A DNA stretch of 64,000 nucleotides, taken from NCBI GenBank assembly GCA_014706295.1, contig JACSVZ010000011.1, positions 2,874,663-2,938,662 of the forward strand. The letters run 5' to 3'. This DNA comes from Lycocorax pyrrhopterus obiensis (taxonomy: Eukaryota > Chordata > Aves > Passeriformes > Paradisaeidae). Positions 23,696 through 36,535 of the stretch are shown here, piece by piece. Both the position numbers and the translations under genes were made by a program. The notes under the pieces were generated by a model. The model did not search any database. It was not told where the DNA came from and saw only the letters and a program-made list of their open reading frames with translations. Each line of letters starts with the position of its first letter. The first letter of the stretch is position 1.

Positions 23696-26662
23696 AACAA
23701 ACCTTCTCTTTGTGTAATTGCACTGCTCCCTAATTACTTATGACTGACCAATTATTTAAGTGTTAATACTATATACAGTTAATCTGCCTGCCTTTGGTGT
23801 CACACAAGGATTCTCATTTTATGTACTGCACTTCTCCATTTCCCTTAAATGATGCCAAGTAAATTAACATCAAGGTTTCTGCCTGCTAGTTTGCTCAGAC
23901 ATGTCTTCTTAGATATCTTTTAAACCAGTTCTGACATTTTAATGGGATATAATTATTATAACGAGAAACCCATTATGGAGATGAGATTGAGGTCATATTA
24001 GGAAAACATTTCCCCCGTTGGTTATTGTACACACTGAAGTCCATTGTTTGAAAGAGACAAAGATTTCTACAAACCAAAATAAATATAAAATATTTGTGCG
24101 AGTAAAACTAAATAAATCTAGTGTGGAAGCATTTCTGTTTATATAGGTCTGAGGCAAAATACTTTGTATGTATATTCACAGTGACTTTGAGAAACTCCTA
24201 ATGCAGTTCTGCAGGTATTCGGTCCTGAGAGGAAAAATGGAGGAGCTCTGAATTCCCCTTTTAATCTATCCTGGGTTCTGTTTTGTACATCTGTCAAACC
24301 ATATAACATTTCTTATGTAATGCAGGCCTACAGAAAGCAGTTTTTATTTCCAGCTGGCACATTTCTGCACTCAAACGCTCAGCCGTAATTTAGTTATTTC
24401 TTCCCTACATGTGGATTGTTTATTTACTTTACAAACTTGCACAGAAAATGCAACTGTACACTAAACCATTAGTATTCTGTTGGGAAGATTTGTGTTTTGT
24501 GTTGGAGGCAGTTCACATTAAACTCAAGGTCTTAATACTCCTTTGAGGCTTCTGAAGCCCCATGGCAACTCTTGAAAAGACTTTTATTTCTTCAGCATAT
24601 GTAAATTGGATAGGGTGAAGTCAATGTGATTTAAAGCTAACATCTCTTCAAGAACTCAGATGAGACAAAGGTTTTATTAAATGAAATAACAGAGGAAATT
24701 GAAGTTCCACATTTCAATGTAATATCATCATGAAGATGGAAAATAATATTTAGCGAAATTAAAAGTGCAGGCTTGAAATTTACGTCACTCTTAATCTACA
24801 TCTGTGCTTTTCATTTAATTTATCTGACATGCCCCACTCCTTCCAGGGGAATTACAGCATGAGATCTGTTGGATATAGGGATATTAGCAAGACTGCATTG
24901 GGGTCACACACTGATTTAGGCAACAACCTTTTCGCTATATTAATTAGGCAGAGATAATAGCAAATTAAAAAAGAAGAGTTCAAGTTTGTATCTCACGCAG
25001 ATCCTTGCCTATGCTTATAATTAAGTGCAATATTTATATTCACAAACCCTATACTGTTATTTGAGAAGGCTCAGAAGGGAAAAAAAAATAGAGTTTTCAC
25101 AAAGTTTTAATCTGAAAAATAGACTTGGCTTCAAATTATTTCTGTTTCAAAAGTGAGTCCACTTAACATTTACTGTGATATCTAATTTAAATGGCACCAC
25201 ATTAGGTCTTAACAAGGTATTCCTGTTTGTCAAGAGCTGATCTCTGACCTGTGCCAGGTTATGTGTGTCATAAAATTCTTTCATCTTGTACGTTCATAAT
25301 TAATTGTTCGGAGTTCAAAATACTGCATTACGTGATAAAGTGTTTTATTTTTCCAATTTGAAAAATCAAGGGAAGAGGGGGGGAAAGTAATGCAAAATTT
25401 GTTCACAGCTATTTCAGCATTAATTAATAATTTCCAAGGGAGGCAGGAACACTGAGAATGCAACCATTATAAACGTCAGAAAAGGAACTTTCATTCTTGT
25501 AGTCTTTTAGACTGTAAGAGGTACCAACACAAAGCACTGCACCAGAGGGTTAAGAACACCAGTTTGTGCCTTTTTAACCCTCCCAGGCCATTTTTATATC
25601 TCCATTCTACCAGCAGATATGGAAAATTTCAGTGGATTGGAGAAAATTGCCATTAAAGGCTCCTCCTTACACAGACTCTCCTGCATCCAGGAAGATATCA
25701 ATCTGTGGATCTCAGCACCAAATCTGTCAATACAAACCTGCAATTCTGGAGCAGCTTTAAAAAATAGGACCTTTGGTATTTAATTTATAAGAACAGCATT
25801 TATATTTACTTTTAGGTGAGCTTTTATTTAAGAAGTACAAAGTGGAACCAGGTGCAGAACATTGACATTTAAAAAAACCTCTCAGGACGAACTAGAACTT
25901 GCTCACTAAGAGGGACTCTGCTTCAAGCATAATGCCATTTTTCTACCCTTGTCCAGGTATACAAGTCATGGAAAACAGGGCTTAGAGTAACTTAAATCTA
26001 TCCTGCCTTTTAAAGAATCCGATCAGGCCACTTGGATCCTTTGGATCATCCCATTGCCTTCTGGGGACACTCAATGGCAGGGCTTGCATTCTGAGAATGC
26101 TTCGGTGTGTGATATTAAATTCAGATTTCCATTTACCCCATTATTTTCTTCCTTCGTATTGGACAAAATAGGTACTACTTGTTCAGATTTATCATCTTTG
26201 CATCAGTTTCTGGCAAATCACAGTGGGAATTTATTGTAGAAGTTAAATTTATCCTTCCAAAATGGCAACAACTTTTCCCCTCTGTTGAGATTGAAGAATA
26301 TAACTCTTGTGATTTTTTTAATTTTTTTTTTTAATTTTATTGTTGCTTTTTATTCCCTGCATAGATTTGAATTAGCTAGAATGAAACAAGTCCATTCTGT
26401 CTCTTAACATTCTTTTTTTTCCCAGGGACAAAGGAACAGCTCCAGATTATTTGCACCAGGTCACATTTCAAAACAATGTTTGTGCCTCATACTTGAATGG
26501 CACGGGAGGACAGAATGCTTGGAACAGTGGGAGAAATCAAATCAATTGGTTAATTGATCCTAATATAGAAAGGGATAGACTTGGCTCAGCTCTTCACAAC
26601 TGGTTCTGAAAATGAATGGAATTAAGCCCAAGATTCTGCTGCTTATAAAGTGTGATAAAAAT
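23696..26662. other. Unique AT-rich sequence, no gene seen
   Basis: About 3 kb, very AT-rich, almost free of open frames over 60 codons. A T-rich low-complexity patch lies at 26308-26342. No repeat family recognised. Confidence 0.45.
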
Positions 26663-26837
26663 ATCACAGAACCACAGAATGGTGTGGGTTGGAAGGGACC
26701 TAAAAGCTCATCCAGTGCCACCCCTGCCATGGGCAGGGACACCTTCCACTGTCCCAGGCTGCTCCAAGCCCCAATGTCCAACCTGGCCTTGGACACTGCC
26801 AGGGGTCCAGGGGCAGCCACAGCTGCTCTGCGCAAAT
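26663..26837 (-). mobile_element. CR1 retrotransposon fragment (minus)
   Basis: Inverted CR1 end 'cacagaaccacagaatggtg' and 'ggttggaagggacctaaaag', then the 'catgggcagggacaccttcc' and 'ccaggggcagccacagctgc' blocks. Truncated after about 175 bp at 'ctctgcg'. Confidence 0.95.
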
Positions 26838-28007
26838 AGAGAAAATGTATAAACTATATAAAATAGTTTTGTAAAACAGTCACAGTCTAAATGATGATCC
26901 TGAGCCTTCACACAGGTAAGAAGAAATGGAAAAATCCAGCACTCTGACATCACCAGGCCTTAAAAGCACAGCAAATTCCTCTACAAAGCTATACTGTATT
27001 ATGGAGAGTGTCATTTTTATAAGGTTATGATGATTTGTTAAATCTTTTTTGAAGCTTACAGGTCAGTTCCTATTTAAAATGGAAATGGGTATATTTTAAT
27101 TAAGCGCTCCTTAAATTATGGGGCATGAAGCCTCCCGTAGAGACAAATTTTCCTTTTTTTTTTTTTTTTTTGCTTGGTTGGTTGGTTTTGAATATTAAAC
27201 AATTGTGGGTTCACTCAAGCATTGTATACAGTTGTCAAATTGTGAAATTTTTACAATAAAATGATATTCAGTTTTCAACACTGCAGAAAGTTGCAACTTT
27301 CTGTTCCTATCAAAATTCTCTTATTCCATTTTTCTGCAGTTTATTTTGTGGCTTTGGTAACTGATTCCCAGGTGTGCTGGCTGTAATCACTTTGCCTGAT
27401 ATCTACACTATTTCCCCTTAAAATTTATTGCATGATGGTTGAGGACAAGTGTGAGGAGTACAAACAACACAGAGAAATAGCAACACATATTTGAAGACAG
27501 TTAAAGAGATTATTTCCTTATCATGACAGCGAAATGGCTTTATGCATTGTGCATTCATTATCATTCTGCAAGTTCAGAATACCATTTTTCCCCTCTCCAG
27601 AGCACATATATTTCACATTGATTCCTGGTTCCCATGGCGCAACACAGTGAATTTCAACACTGAGACAAAAAACCAACACTCTGCTTGTGAGATGGTGTGA
27701 TTTTCTGTGAACTGCTGAGCATTACGTGTGCATGGCTGAGGCACATCTGACTGGTCACCTACAGAGATGAGGGTGCTTTGGATAAAACAATGTTCTTCGA
27801 AGTGCAGTGTCCTTACACAATGAATTTTTTACCATTGTTTGTATTGATCTCTTGGCCATTTCATTGCCTGTCTACAAATACTTCTTTCCCAGAGCCACAA
27901 CTCTTAAATATTTGATAGAACAAAAAGAGTTGTCCTGTTAAGTAGCTTCAGCCACGTACTGACAGAATTCTGCCCTGCTGTGCAGATCAGAGGGAAAACA
28001 AGAGCAA
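26838..28007. other. Unique sequence with T18 tract
   Basis: A run of 18 T (27154-27171) is followed by GCTTGGTTGGTTGGTTTT, a short GGTT repeat. Otherwise AT-rich DNA with no gene or repeat recognised. Confidence 0.5.
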
Positions 28008-28850
28008 ATCCTAGAATCCCAGGATCACTGAGGTTGGAAAAGCCCTCCAAGGCCATCGAATCCAAGCTGTGCCTGATCCCCACCTTGTCCCCAGCCCAGA
28101 GCTCTGAGTGCCACCTCCAGCCCTTCCTTGGACACCTCCAGGGATGGGCACTCCAAACCTCCCTGGGCAGCCCCTGCCAAGGCCTGAGCACCCTTTCCAT
28201 GGGGAAATTCCTGCTGCTGTCCAACCTGAGCCTCCCCTGGCCCAGCCTGAGGCCATTCCCTCTCCTCCTGTCCCTGTTCCCTGGGAGCAGAGCCCGACCC
28301 CCCCGGCTGCCCCCTCCTGTCAGGGAGTTGTGCAGAGCCACAAGGTCCCCCCTGAGCCTCCTTTTCTCCAGGCTGAGCCCCTTTCCCAGCTCCCTCAGCC
28401 ACTCCTGGGGCTCCAGCCCCTTCCCAGCTCCGTTCCCTGCCCTGGACACGCTCCAGCCCCTCAGGGTCTCTCTGGCCATGCGGGCCCAGAACTGGACACA
28501 GCCCTCGAGATCCCTCAGCAGGGCCAGCACAGGGGACGGGCACTGGTCCTTTGGGACACCCCATGGCTGGGACAGGCCAGGTGCCATTGGCCTTCTTGGC
28601 CATCTGGCCACATGCCGGCTCTGTCATCCCCTCATGTCCAGCCCCTGTCCCAGCACCCCCAGGACTTTCTCACCCTTTCCAGCCCTTCTGCCCCAGCCTG
28701 GAGCATTCATGGGGTTGGTGTGACCCCAGGGCAGGACCCAGCACGTGTCCCTGTTGTCCCTCACACCACTGGCCTCAGCCCATGGATCCAGCTTGTCCAG
28801 ATCCCTCTGCAGAGCCTTCCTGCCCTCTAGCAGGTCCACACTCCTGCCCA
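28008..28850 (-). mobile_element. Longest CR1 copy in the window (minus), second subfamily
   Basis: About 840 bp. Starts with the inverted terminus 'agaatcccaggatcactgag' and 'ggttggaaaagccctccaag', then 'ccttccttggacacctccag', 'ctgtccctgttccctgggag', and ends near 'ctctgcagagccttcctgcc'. It is the same subfamily as the pieces at 48063 and 58888, distinct from the 'ggaggtgtccctgcccatgg' subfamily. Frames of 200-247 codons on both strands reflect stop-poor GC-rich CR1 3' sequence, not a gene. The reverse transcriptase region is not included. Confidence 0.95.
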
Positions 28851-31800
28851 AATACTTCAGGAATTCTTCAGAACACCATGCCAAGGCTGTCTTTTCAGCT
28901 TCCCTTTTGCAACTTCACTTCCTTGCCATCACCCATGTCTGGGAACAGCGGGCTGATATCCCACACCTGCCATCCACACAGGAATGAGTAGGACATGAAG
29001 GATTACCATGAAATCCTCACCATAAAGTCAATAGTCTAAGCCTTGAGGAAGGCCAGAGTTGAAGTGTTTCTCGTAGATTTATGCCTTCATCCAGCTGAAA
29101 TAATAGTTTTCTGAGGCTGAGAGAAATTAGGGAACTTCATTAAAGCTGCCATCATGGACAAATTTTGCAACGAAGGCTGCGCACTTGATGGATGACGCTG
29201 TGCGCTTAAGTGCACTGTCTGATTTAGAGTTCAAACCTTTTGTAGTACACTCCATGAAGATAAAATATTTCGTGCCACTGTGTTTTGGGCTCTATATTTT
29301 TGACAATATGTTTCATGCCTCATTTGCCACCAAAGTAATGAGATTTTAGTCAATGTTCAAAGACTGACTTCCCATTTTTCATGGCAAAAACCCAAATGGG
29401 TTATTTTTCTACACTAGTGTACTGCTAGTTCATTGAAGCCCTGAGGTATATGTGGACCTTGAGACAGCCAAAGTGTGAAACATTGACTTCACAACACAAA
29501 GACAAGAAGCAAAAACTCTGATCAATGATTGGAGCTGCCCATTGGTTCCCAGGGTATCGTTTCCCATTTACACTTTTTCCAAAATATCGGGGTGCACTGA
29601 TACAATAGAAATCTTGTCAGGAAACAACTTCTTGCTTATCCAGATATAAAAATATAGATCATGGACCATTTGTTAAGTGTTAAATTATTTTTCTCTCCCA
29701 ACTCTAGTTCTGCTTTCCCTAAGATATCCAGGAAAATATGGATTGTGAAACAACCGAGAAAGCATTGCATGAAACATTGAGGATAATTTCCCTCCCTTTT
29801 CATAGAATAAATTATACCTCAAACAATTCTTCCGCTGAGTATTGAAATCAATGCAGTGTGTGCCCATATGTTCTGTCAAAAGACACAACAGCCTTTTTTA
29901 TTTGCAGAAAGGAAAGATAGAGAGGGAGTTTTCTGACACGTTTACACCTCTTACCGTGCAAACTCTTGCGTGGTCTTTTACAACGCGCATGTACAGTCCC
30001 ACAACTAAATTCTGAATATAAAGATAAGAGGAAAGCAAACACAGTGGGAAAAAAAAACACAGTTAGGAGACTGGAATGGCCTTTAATCCATCAGGCTTGC
30101 CTTTGAGTGGTTAACAAGGAGTTTGCCCACACTGTGATCAACAGTGCCAACAGTTTAAATTGCTAGTTTGAGCAGGTATGGAGTGAAATGCTAACTGGAG
30201 TACAAACAGTAAAGAACAAGGTAAAAATCCCGCTTTGTGCTGTAGCCAGGCTGGCCATTACTGAATAATCTGACTTGAAGCTGCACTTTAACCACTTTAT
30301 GCTGTACAGAGCCAGGAAAAACACTAGAGATGCAAGAGATTTATGAGATGCTTTTAAAAAAATATGTTAAAATAATAATGGATTGCATGAGCTGCCTTTT
30401 GTACACTATGGACTATAAAGCAGTATTAGAAAAAACAAACTGTCTGGTTTCAAAAGGAAGGTGTGAGCACTGTGGAGGGCTCTGACACTTCAAGAAAAGG
30501 CTAACAATCACTAATCATTGTCAAGAAAGGCTAAATACTGCAAGCTCAAATAAATTAGCAGCCATCAACTGTAAAAAGAGTGTTTTTAAATTTAAGAAAA
30601 GTTTTAATGGCAGTTCCAGTGCTTCTGCTTCCTCAACCCACATTTCCATGGCCAAACCTCAAGCACAGATATTGATCATATGCCACAACCTTACTATTAT
30701 AGGGCTTTTTGCAGCATGCAACACACAATAACCAAGGATGACTTTTGCATCTCAATTTCACCCCATTCCAGAACAAGGTATGATTAAACCCCCTGTATAA
30801 GAAGGACTCTGCATCTACAAAGAGTAAAATCACGACCTGATCTGAGGAAATCACACCATGGTGACATTGATTTTGGAGGCTAAAAGATTTTTCTAGAGTG
30901 CTTCCCTTCTGCACAGCTGTGCAGGAACAACATGGTCTTGCTTTCTCCTGACTGTTCAGGATGTAAGGGTGTGCAGGACTCCGGGACAAAACAAGAGGGA
31001 AAACTAGAATTAGCAACCAAACTGGCACCTGAGCTGCAGCTGAACATTGCGGAATTATATTTGTAGCCTGTTCCCCGTTCTCTCCTCATTCAATCATAGG
31101 CAGCATTTCCCCTTATCCCACTGCAGCAGGGCACTGTAACATGGATATAGGGATAGGATCCTAGAGTGGCTGAGGATAACACAGAATAAGACTATGGAGC
31201 TGTTTAGCCTCTCCCAGCCATTCTGGCATAACTCATGCCCATCTGTTCCCTTTCATGCTGCAGTCCAGAGGGAAGCAGATGGGACCTACTCTGCTCTCTT
31301 CTTCTGAAACTCATATTCATTATAACCTAATTTTTAAAATGACAGTCTTGCTGTCAGCAATGCTGCTCAACCAATTTTTTCCCTCTCTGCAGAAGCAAAA
31401 ATAAACTTTACAATAACAGGCTTTGCCCGTAAGGGTCAAAACGTTAAAGAGACACTAACAAGTGAACCATCTTCTCGTCCCTGGAAGCAATCTTGTTTCC
31501 ATTCCAAGCCTGGGACTGGATCTGGGCATGACTCCCTAACATGTGCTGTGGCTGATGCTCCTCTGATATTTTTCAGCAAAGACAGGGGAGTGAATGTTTT
31601 TTCTCCTGTGTCAGGAACTGCTGCTTGTTGCATTGGCTGCCAGATCGCCAGCTCTGCTCCTTCCCAACGTTCTGCTCTTGGGGAAGTGCTGTCTCAAGCG
31701 CTTGGCTATTTCACCAGGACTTGTGTTTAATAAGTCTTTAACAAGTTTTGCTTTTCCAACATCATTAAAAGACTCTACAGAAAAATCATTGGATGGAGAA

Positions 31801-32299
31801 ATAGGGATGTTTTCTGCTTGTGGGTGTGAGTCTAGGCCTGTAGTTTAAATGAATTTCATTCCATTTCATGATAACTTTCTGCATGGTCTCCATGTATAAT
31901 GACCCCCTCCTCTTTGCCCCTGAATTAAGCATAGAGCAATTCTGTCCTGCCACTTTAATTAGCAGTTTTCCACCCTATTTTTCAGGTGATTTCTTCTTTT
32001 GTTGGGCTAGAAAGAAGATAATACCATCAGCTATTCTTTTCCTCCTGTGCTTTTACTCAAGGAAATAGTTTAATATTAAAAATTTTGCAAACAGAAAATA
32101 CTCAAATCTGATGACTGCCACTATTTATTGGAAGACGTCTGAACATAAGTGTCTATGATATGTTTGACTTGTAGTATTTCGTTCTCTTATGCTGTGGGAA
32201 TGTGCTGATTCAGGCATAGGTAATTGCCCATTAAAATGGATTTGGTGGTCCTGTGTCAGATCAGTTCAGGTTCTACCACTGTCCTGTGGCACTTACATC
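28851..32299. other. Unique AT-rich sequence, no gene seen
   Basis: No repeat family recognised. Frames at 30633-31028 (minus) and 31594-31848 (plus) are isolated, with no domain and no supporting exon structure. Confidence 0.4.
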
Positions 32300-35200
32300 T
32301 CAACACCACCTTCTCATTGATTATTCCTATGCAGGTCAACACGAAATAAATGAAAACGAATCATGATGGAAGAGACACATGACAGACAAGTGTTCACCCT
32401 TCTCCTGTTACCTTGAGGGCGTAACAGCGAATATGTGGCTGTGAATGAATAGAATTTTCCTTCTGTGCTCATCCCTGTGCGGCTGGGGAGCTGTGGAACA
32501 GGAGAACAGGGCATAAATAGGTAACAAGGATAAACAGGGAGAAATGCTAGCAGACAGTCAGAAGTGCAGCTCATTAGCAAAGCTCCCACGACTTCCCTGC
32601 GCATCGCCTCAATCCAACCTACAGCCACGACACATTTTTCACACTGCTGCATCTTAAGCATTAGCCCTGCTGATTAATTCCTTTGTGTTGTCCTGACATA
32701 TTTTCCTAGCCTGGTATATTTTAAGTGGGTGGAAACACCAAAATATTGAAGAAGTCCAGAGTGACACAGTCCCAGAATCCTGCCCTTCATCTCCTCGCAA
32801 TGGAATACAAAAGGACTTCGCAAATTACAGGTCTTCTCTTTGTGCTTTTTTTTCCCCCATGAATTTGACCTCCGGTTGAGAACATGTCTTTGTGCCTTCT
32901 GGTAACCTTGACTATTATCTGGGAGTATGCAGAATCTTAAACATTCCTCATTGCCCCAGGTAAGCTGGCAAGCGTTGCAGTCTGTTCCATATACATAAGG
33001 CACTGTGTGTAGTGCTGATGAATCGGGCACACACAGCCCCGCTCTTGCCAACAGCCAGCAGTGGTTATCACTTCCCTTTCACACTGCTTAAGTAAATTAT
33101 TTATTATGAGTTCAATTGAATTTTAAAATGCAAAAAAATATATTAGTTGCCTCGACTGGAGACTCTAATTTAATTGGGTTTTCTACCTCTAAATGATTAA
33201 GGTATTTAAACGTAAGGATTTGAAAAGAACATTGAGGAAGTATTTAAAAATAAAGCAGGGATACAGCACACGGTTTATTGCTGGAGTGGAAAGATCCTAA
33301 TTTACAACATGTGATCATGCAGCACATGCAATTAGAGCATATCTAATACATATCCATATTTTGCTTTATATAATATATTTAGCTTCTCAAATAGATGAGA
33401 AGAGTGTTCAGAGCTCCTGCAGAATTCTCCTGCCCAACTGCACTATCAATTCTCTCATCCTCTCTCTTTCTCTTCGGGGTTATAAATCTTTGTTCCTCTT
33501 TGAAGAAGTTGCATTAATATTTAATTGGAAAACTTCATAAAATGTTAGAAAAATATTACACCAAACACAGAGTAATGCCCAGGAGAGTAAACAGCAGGAT
33601 TTGTGTTATGTAGTTTAGCTGTGCATTTGCATTTCCTTCTAATATCACTGACCTACTAAAAAAAAATCGCTCTCATTCTCACTGTGTACAGGAAATGTGG
33701 TTTTGTCTAAGGAAATTAAACCCATGGAAAAGATCCATCTAAGCTCCCATTTACCTTGGCCATTTTGGGGTGGGTGCTTAAAAGTTATGGGCTTGTTTTC
33801 AAGGCATCAAAGAAAAGAACAATTAAGTAACTCTTAGCAATTTGGGATATATTTCATTGTGCACAACCCTTCCTTTTGATTTAATATCTCTTATTTTCAA
33901 CACCAGTGCACTAGAACTCTGACATTAAAGCCATTCAAGTACTGAAGACTAAGCCCTAGATTAACCTGAAATGATTTATTTATGACAGAGAAGTATCACT
34001 GAGAAGAACAAATAACTGAAAAGATTCACTTTGAGATGAGCAAATTTAAAGTCCATTCATGTGTGGCTTTTGATGTGTGCAATTCAGGAATTGAACACAT
34101 TTACGTTACATAGAGGCAGGGAGAATACGCTGCATTTATTAATATATTAAATTTAATCATTGAAAAACCTGTATTCAGACTTTTGTTTTTATTTTAAAAA
34201 CACGTGATATCGAGCATTAAATTTTTAAATAATTGGGCCAAAAAAATCTGCTTGTGTATCCAACTGCTTGAATTTTAATGCCCACATTAACAATTTCATA
34301 AAATCAAAACAAACATCTGCACACCGAATTTGCTTCTCAATGAAAATGTAGAGCCCCATGTCAAACCAGTGACAGTTTTGTGTAACAAGTGAAGAGCCAA
34401 TCTTTAACACCAGGCAATCACTTCCCCAGCCAACATGGTTTTCCCCTGATTTTGCAATCACTCAGATGTGACTCCAGAATTAACATCTGTGTCTGTGTAG
34501 TTTGAGCTTCTTCAAACACAGACCCTGCACTGGTGTCTCCAGTGAGATCCTGCTCCACATCCCAAGTCCCACATGAGTACTTGTTCCAATTTTGAAAGTC
34601 CAAGCTGTATCTTTCCTTCTAAAAGAACTCTGTATTTGGGACAAGCACAGAATATGTAATAGAGGCTCTGTGCAGATCCACTCTGGCTTAGAAGGAACAT
34701 TTTATCTTTTATCTTAACATTTCTTATTCTCTGCAGAGTAACTGAATGTGAAGTTTCACTTTTGCATGTACAAATTTCTTTCTCAGACCAGAGCAGAGTG
34801 AGAGAATAAATTCATCCCCTGCAATTCCCTTTGTCCAGCTTTTCTGCAATACTGCCCAATATAAATTGCTTTGTAAAATATTTTCGTCATTTTTTGTTTT
34901 AGAGTGCATTTCACCCTTGAACTGAGGAAAGCCTTTAGATTTACTGAACAACAGCCACTATTTTGAAACCCAGTAACAATGGACATACTTCACTAGGAAC
35001 TGAACTCAAGTATCTAAAATCCTTCTGAAAATCAAGATTCTTTCAAGTTGGAACACCATGGTCAAGGCATTAAAAAATATAATCACTGCATTTCAAAGAC
35101 TATGGCTGCACTTTATTTATTTGTTTTTTTTTTTTTTAATTTCTCCAACTCCAATACCATGGTTTGCAAAATGCCTTAGAATTAAAGGTACTTTTAAAGA

Positions 35201-36023
35201 AAAAAGGTCCAGGCATTCAAAGGGTAGTCGAAGCATTATTATATAATTATATACTATAATATACTATTATACTGTATACTATACTAATATACTATAATAT
35301 ACTATATATACTATTTTATAATAGTATCTTTTCTAGCTGAGCCTTTACTTTCTCCTTTATTTTGGTGTCTCTTTCCAATAGTTGTTTTTCCTATTCCTTT
35401 ATTCGTTTTTCTATTTTCTTCCCTCAGCAGCCATCAAAGATGTTGTGAAATTGTACTTTTGCAAACTAACTGTAACTGGTATGAAGGAAGAAAGAGATTT
35501 TCTGTGTTTAAAGAGCAGCAATTGATAGAAGACCGTCAGAAAGCAGAACAAATCTGCTTTGTCCCGTTCCTGGTTTTGAACTGCTCTAAGTTTTGCTCCT
35601 TTGTCATGTTAGTTACACTAATGTACAAGTCGCTTCTGGATTTGGACTGTCATTTTTTTCCATGATATTTGTTTAAGGGTTCAAATAAATCAGAAGGTGA
35701 ACCTGTCCTCCTACAGTTGCCAAGCTTTTGATCCTGTAATTCAAGTTGCCTCACTGGTGCACTCCAGAATTTTGTTCCTGCTGTTACTGCAGTTCATTGC
35801 TGTGATTCATTTTTAGCAGACTTCATTGATGTTGATTTTTTTTTCCCAAATATTAGCATCCAGTGTGTTATGCTCATCAGATCAAAGATCTCTGACCACA
35901 ATATCCGTGTTCCCAGAGAATTCCATTGCCTGCTGGGCAAAGAGCAGGGAAGATTTAGGTCTGCTACAAATGTGTGCCTCCATAGTTACAGATAAAGACG
36001 GAAGGGCACTTCAGCCAGGTCTT
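32300..36023. other. Unique AT-rich sequence with a TATACTA-rich patch
   Basis: Between about 35235 and 35325 the DNA is an irregular array of TATACTA/ATACTATA steps, nearly pure A/T. Minus-strand frames at 32314-32661 and 32674-33051 are unassigned. The rest is single-copy AT-rich DNA. Confidence 0.45.
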
Positions 36024-36535
36024 CACAGAACCCCAGAATCATAAAGGATCACCCAGTGCCACCCCCTGCCATGGCAGGGACACCTTCCACTGTCCCAGGC
36101 TGCTCCAAGCCCCAATGTCCAACCTGGCCTTGGACACTGCCAGGGATCCAGGGGCAGCCACAGCTGCTCTGGGCACCCTGTGCCAGGGCCTGCCCACCCT
36201 CCAGGGAACAATTCCTGCCCAATATCCAATCTGAATTTCCCCTCTTTCAGTTTGAACCCTTTATTCAGCCCCTGGAAGGTGCTGTGAGGTCTCCACACAC
36301 CCTTCTCCTCTCCAGGCTGAGCAGCCCCAGCTCTCCCAGCCTGGCTCCACAGGGGAGGGGCTCCAGTCCCCTCAGCACCTCCGTGGCCTCCTCTGGACTC
36401 GCTCCAACAGTTCCATGTCCTTCCTGCGCTGGGGACACCAGAAGTGCTCACAGCATTCCAGGTGGGGACTCAGGAGAGCAGAGGAGAGGGGGAGAATCCT
36501 CTCCCTCACCTGCTGGCCATGCCAAGCCTTTCCCA
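36024..36535 (-). mobile_element. CR1 retrotransposon (minus)
   Basis: Begins with the inverted terminus 'cacagaaccccagaatcata' and 'caccccctgccatggcaggg', runs through 'ggtgctgtgaggtctccaca' and 'ggctccagtcccctcagcac', and fades near 'cacctgctggccatgccaag'. It is the same subfamily as the copy at 5796 but extends further 5'. Confidence 0.95.

Noticed and set aside
26870..26920. Possible micro-exon between an AG near 26880 and a GTAAGA at about 26916
   Set aside because: The upstream AG lacks a polypyrimidine tract, the segment is only about 36 bp, and no neighbouring exon is visible.
27904..28830. Open frames of 200-247 codons on both strands
   Set aside because: They lie mostly within the minus-strand CR1 copy at 28008-28850. 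Similar frames recur in other CR1 copies and none corresponds to the CR1 reverse transcriptase.
32674..33051. Minus-strand frame with a passage faintly like a Kazal inhibitor (a 'YGTDCNA ... GNEEC' spacing)
   Set aside because: The cysteine spacing does not fit the domain, the first cysteine is replaced, and no signal peptide or exon structure supports it.
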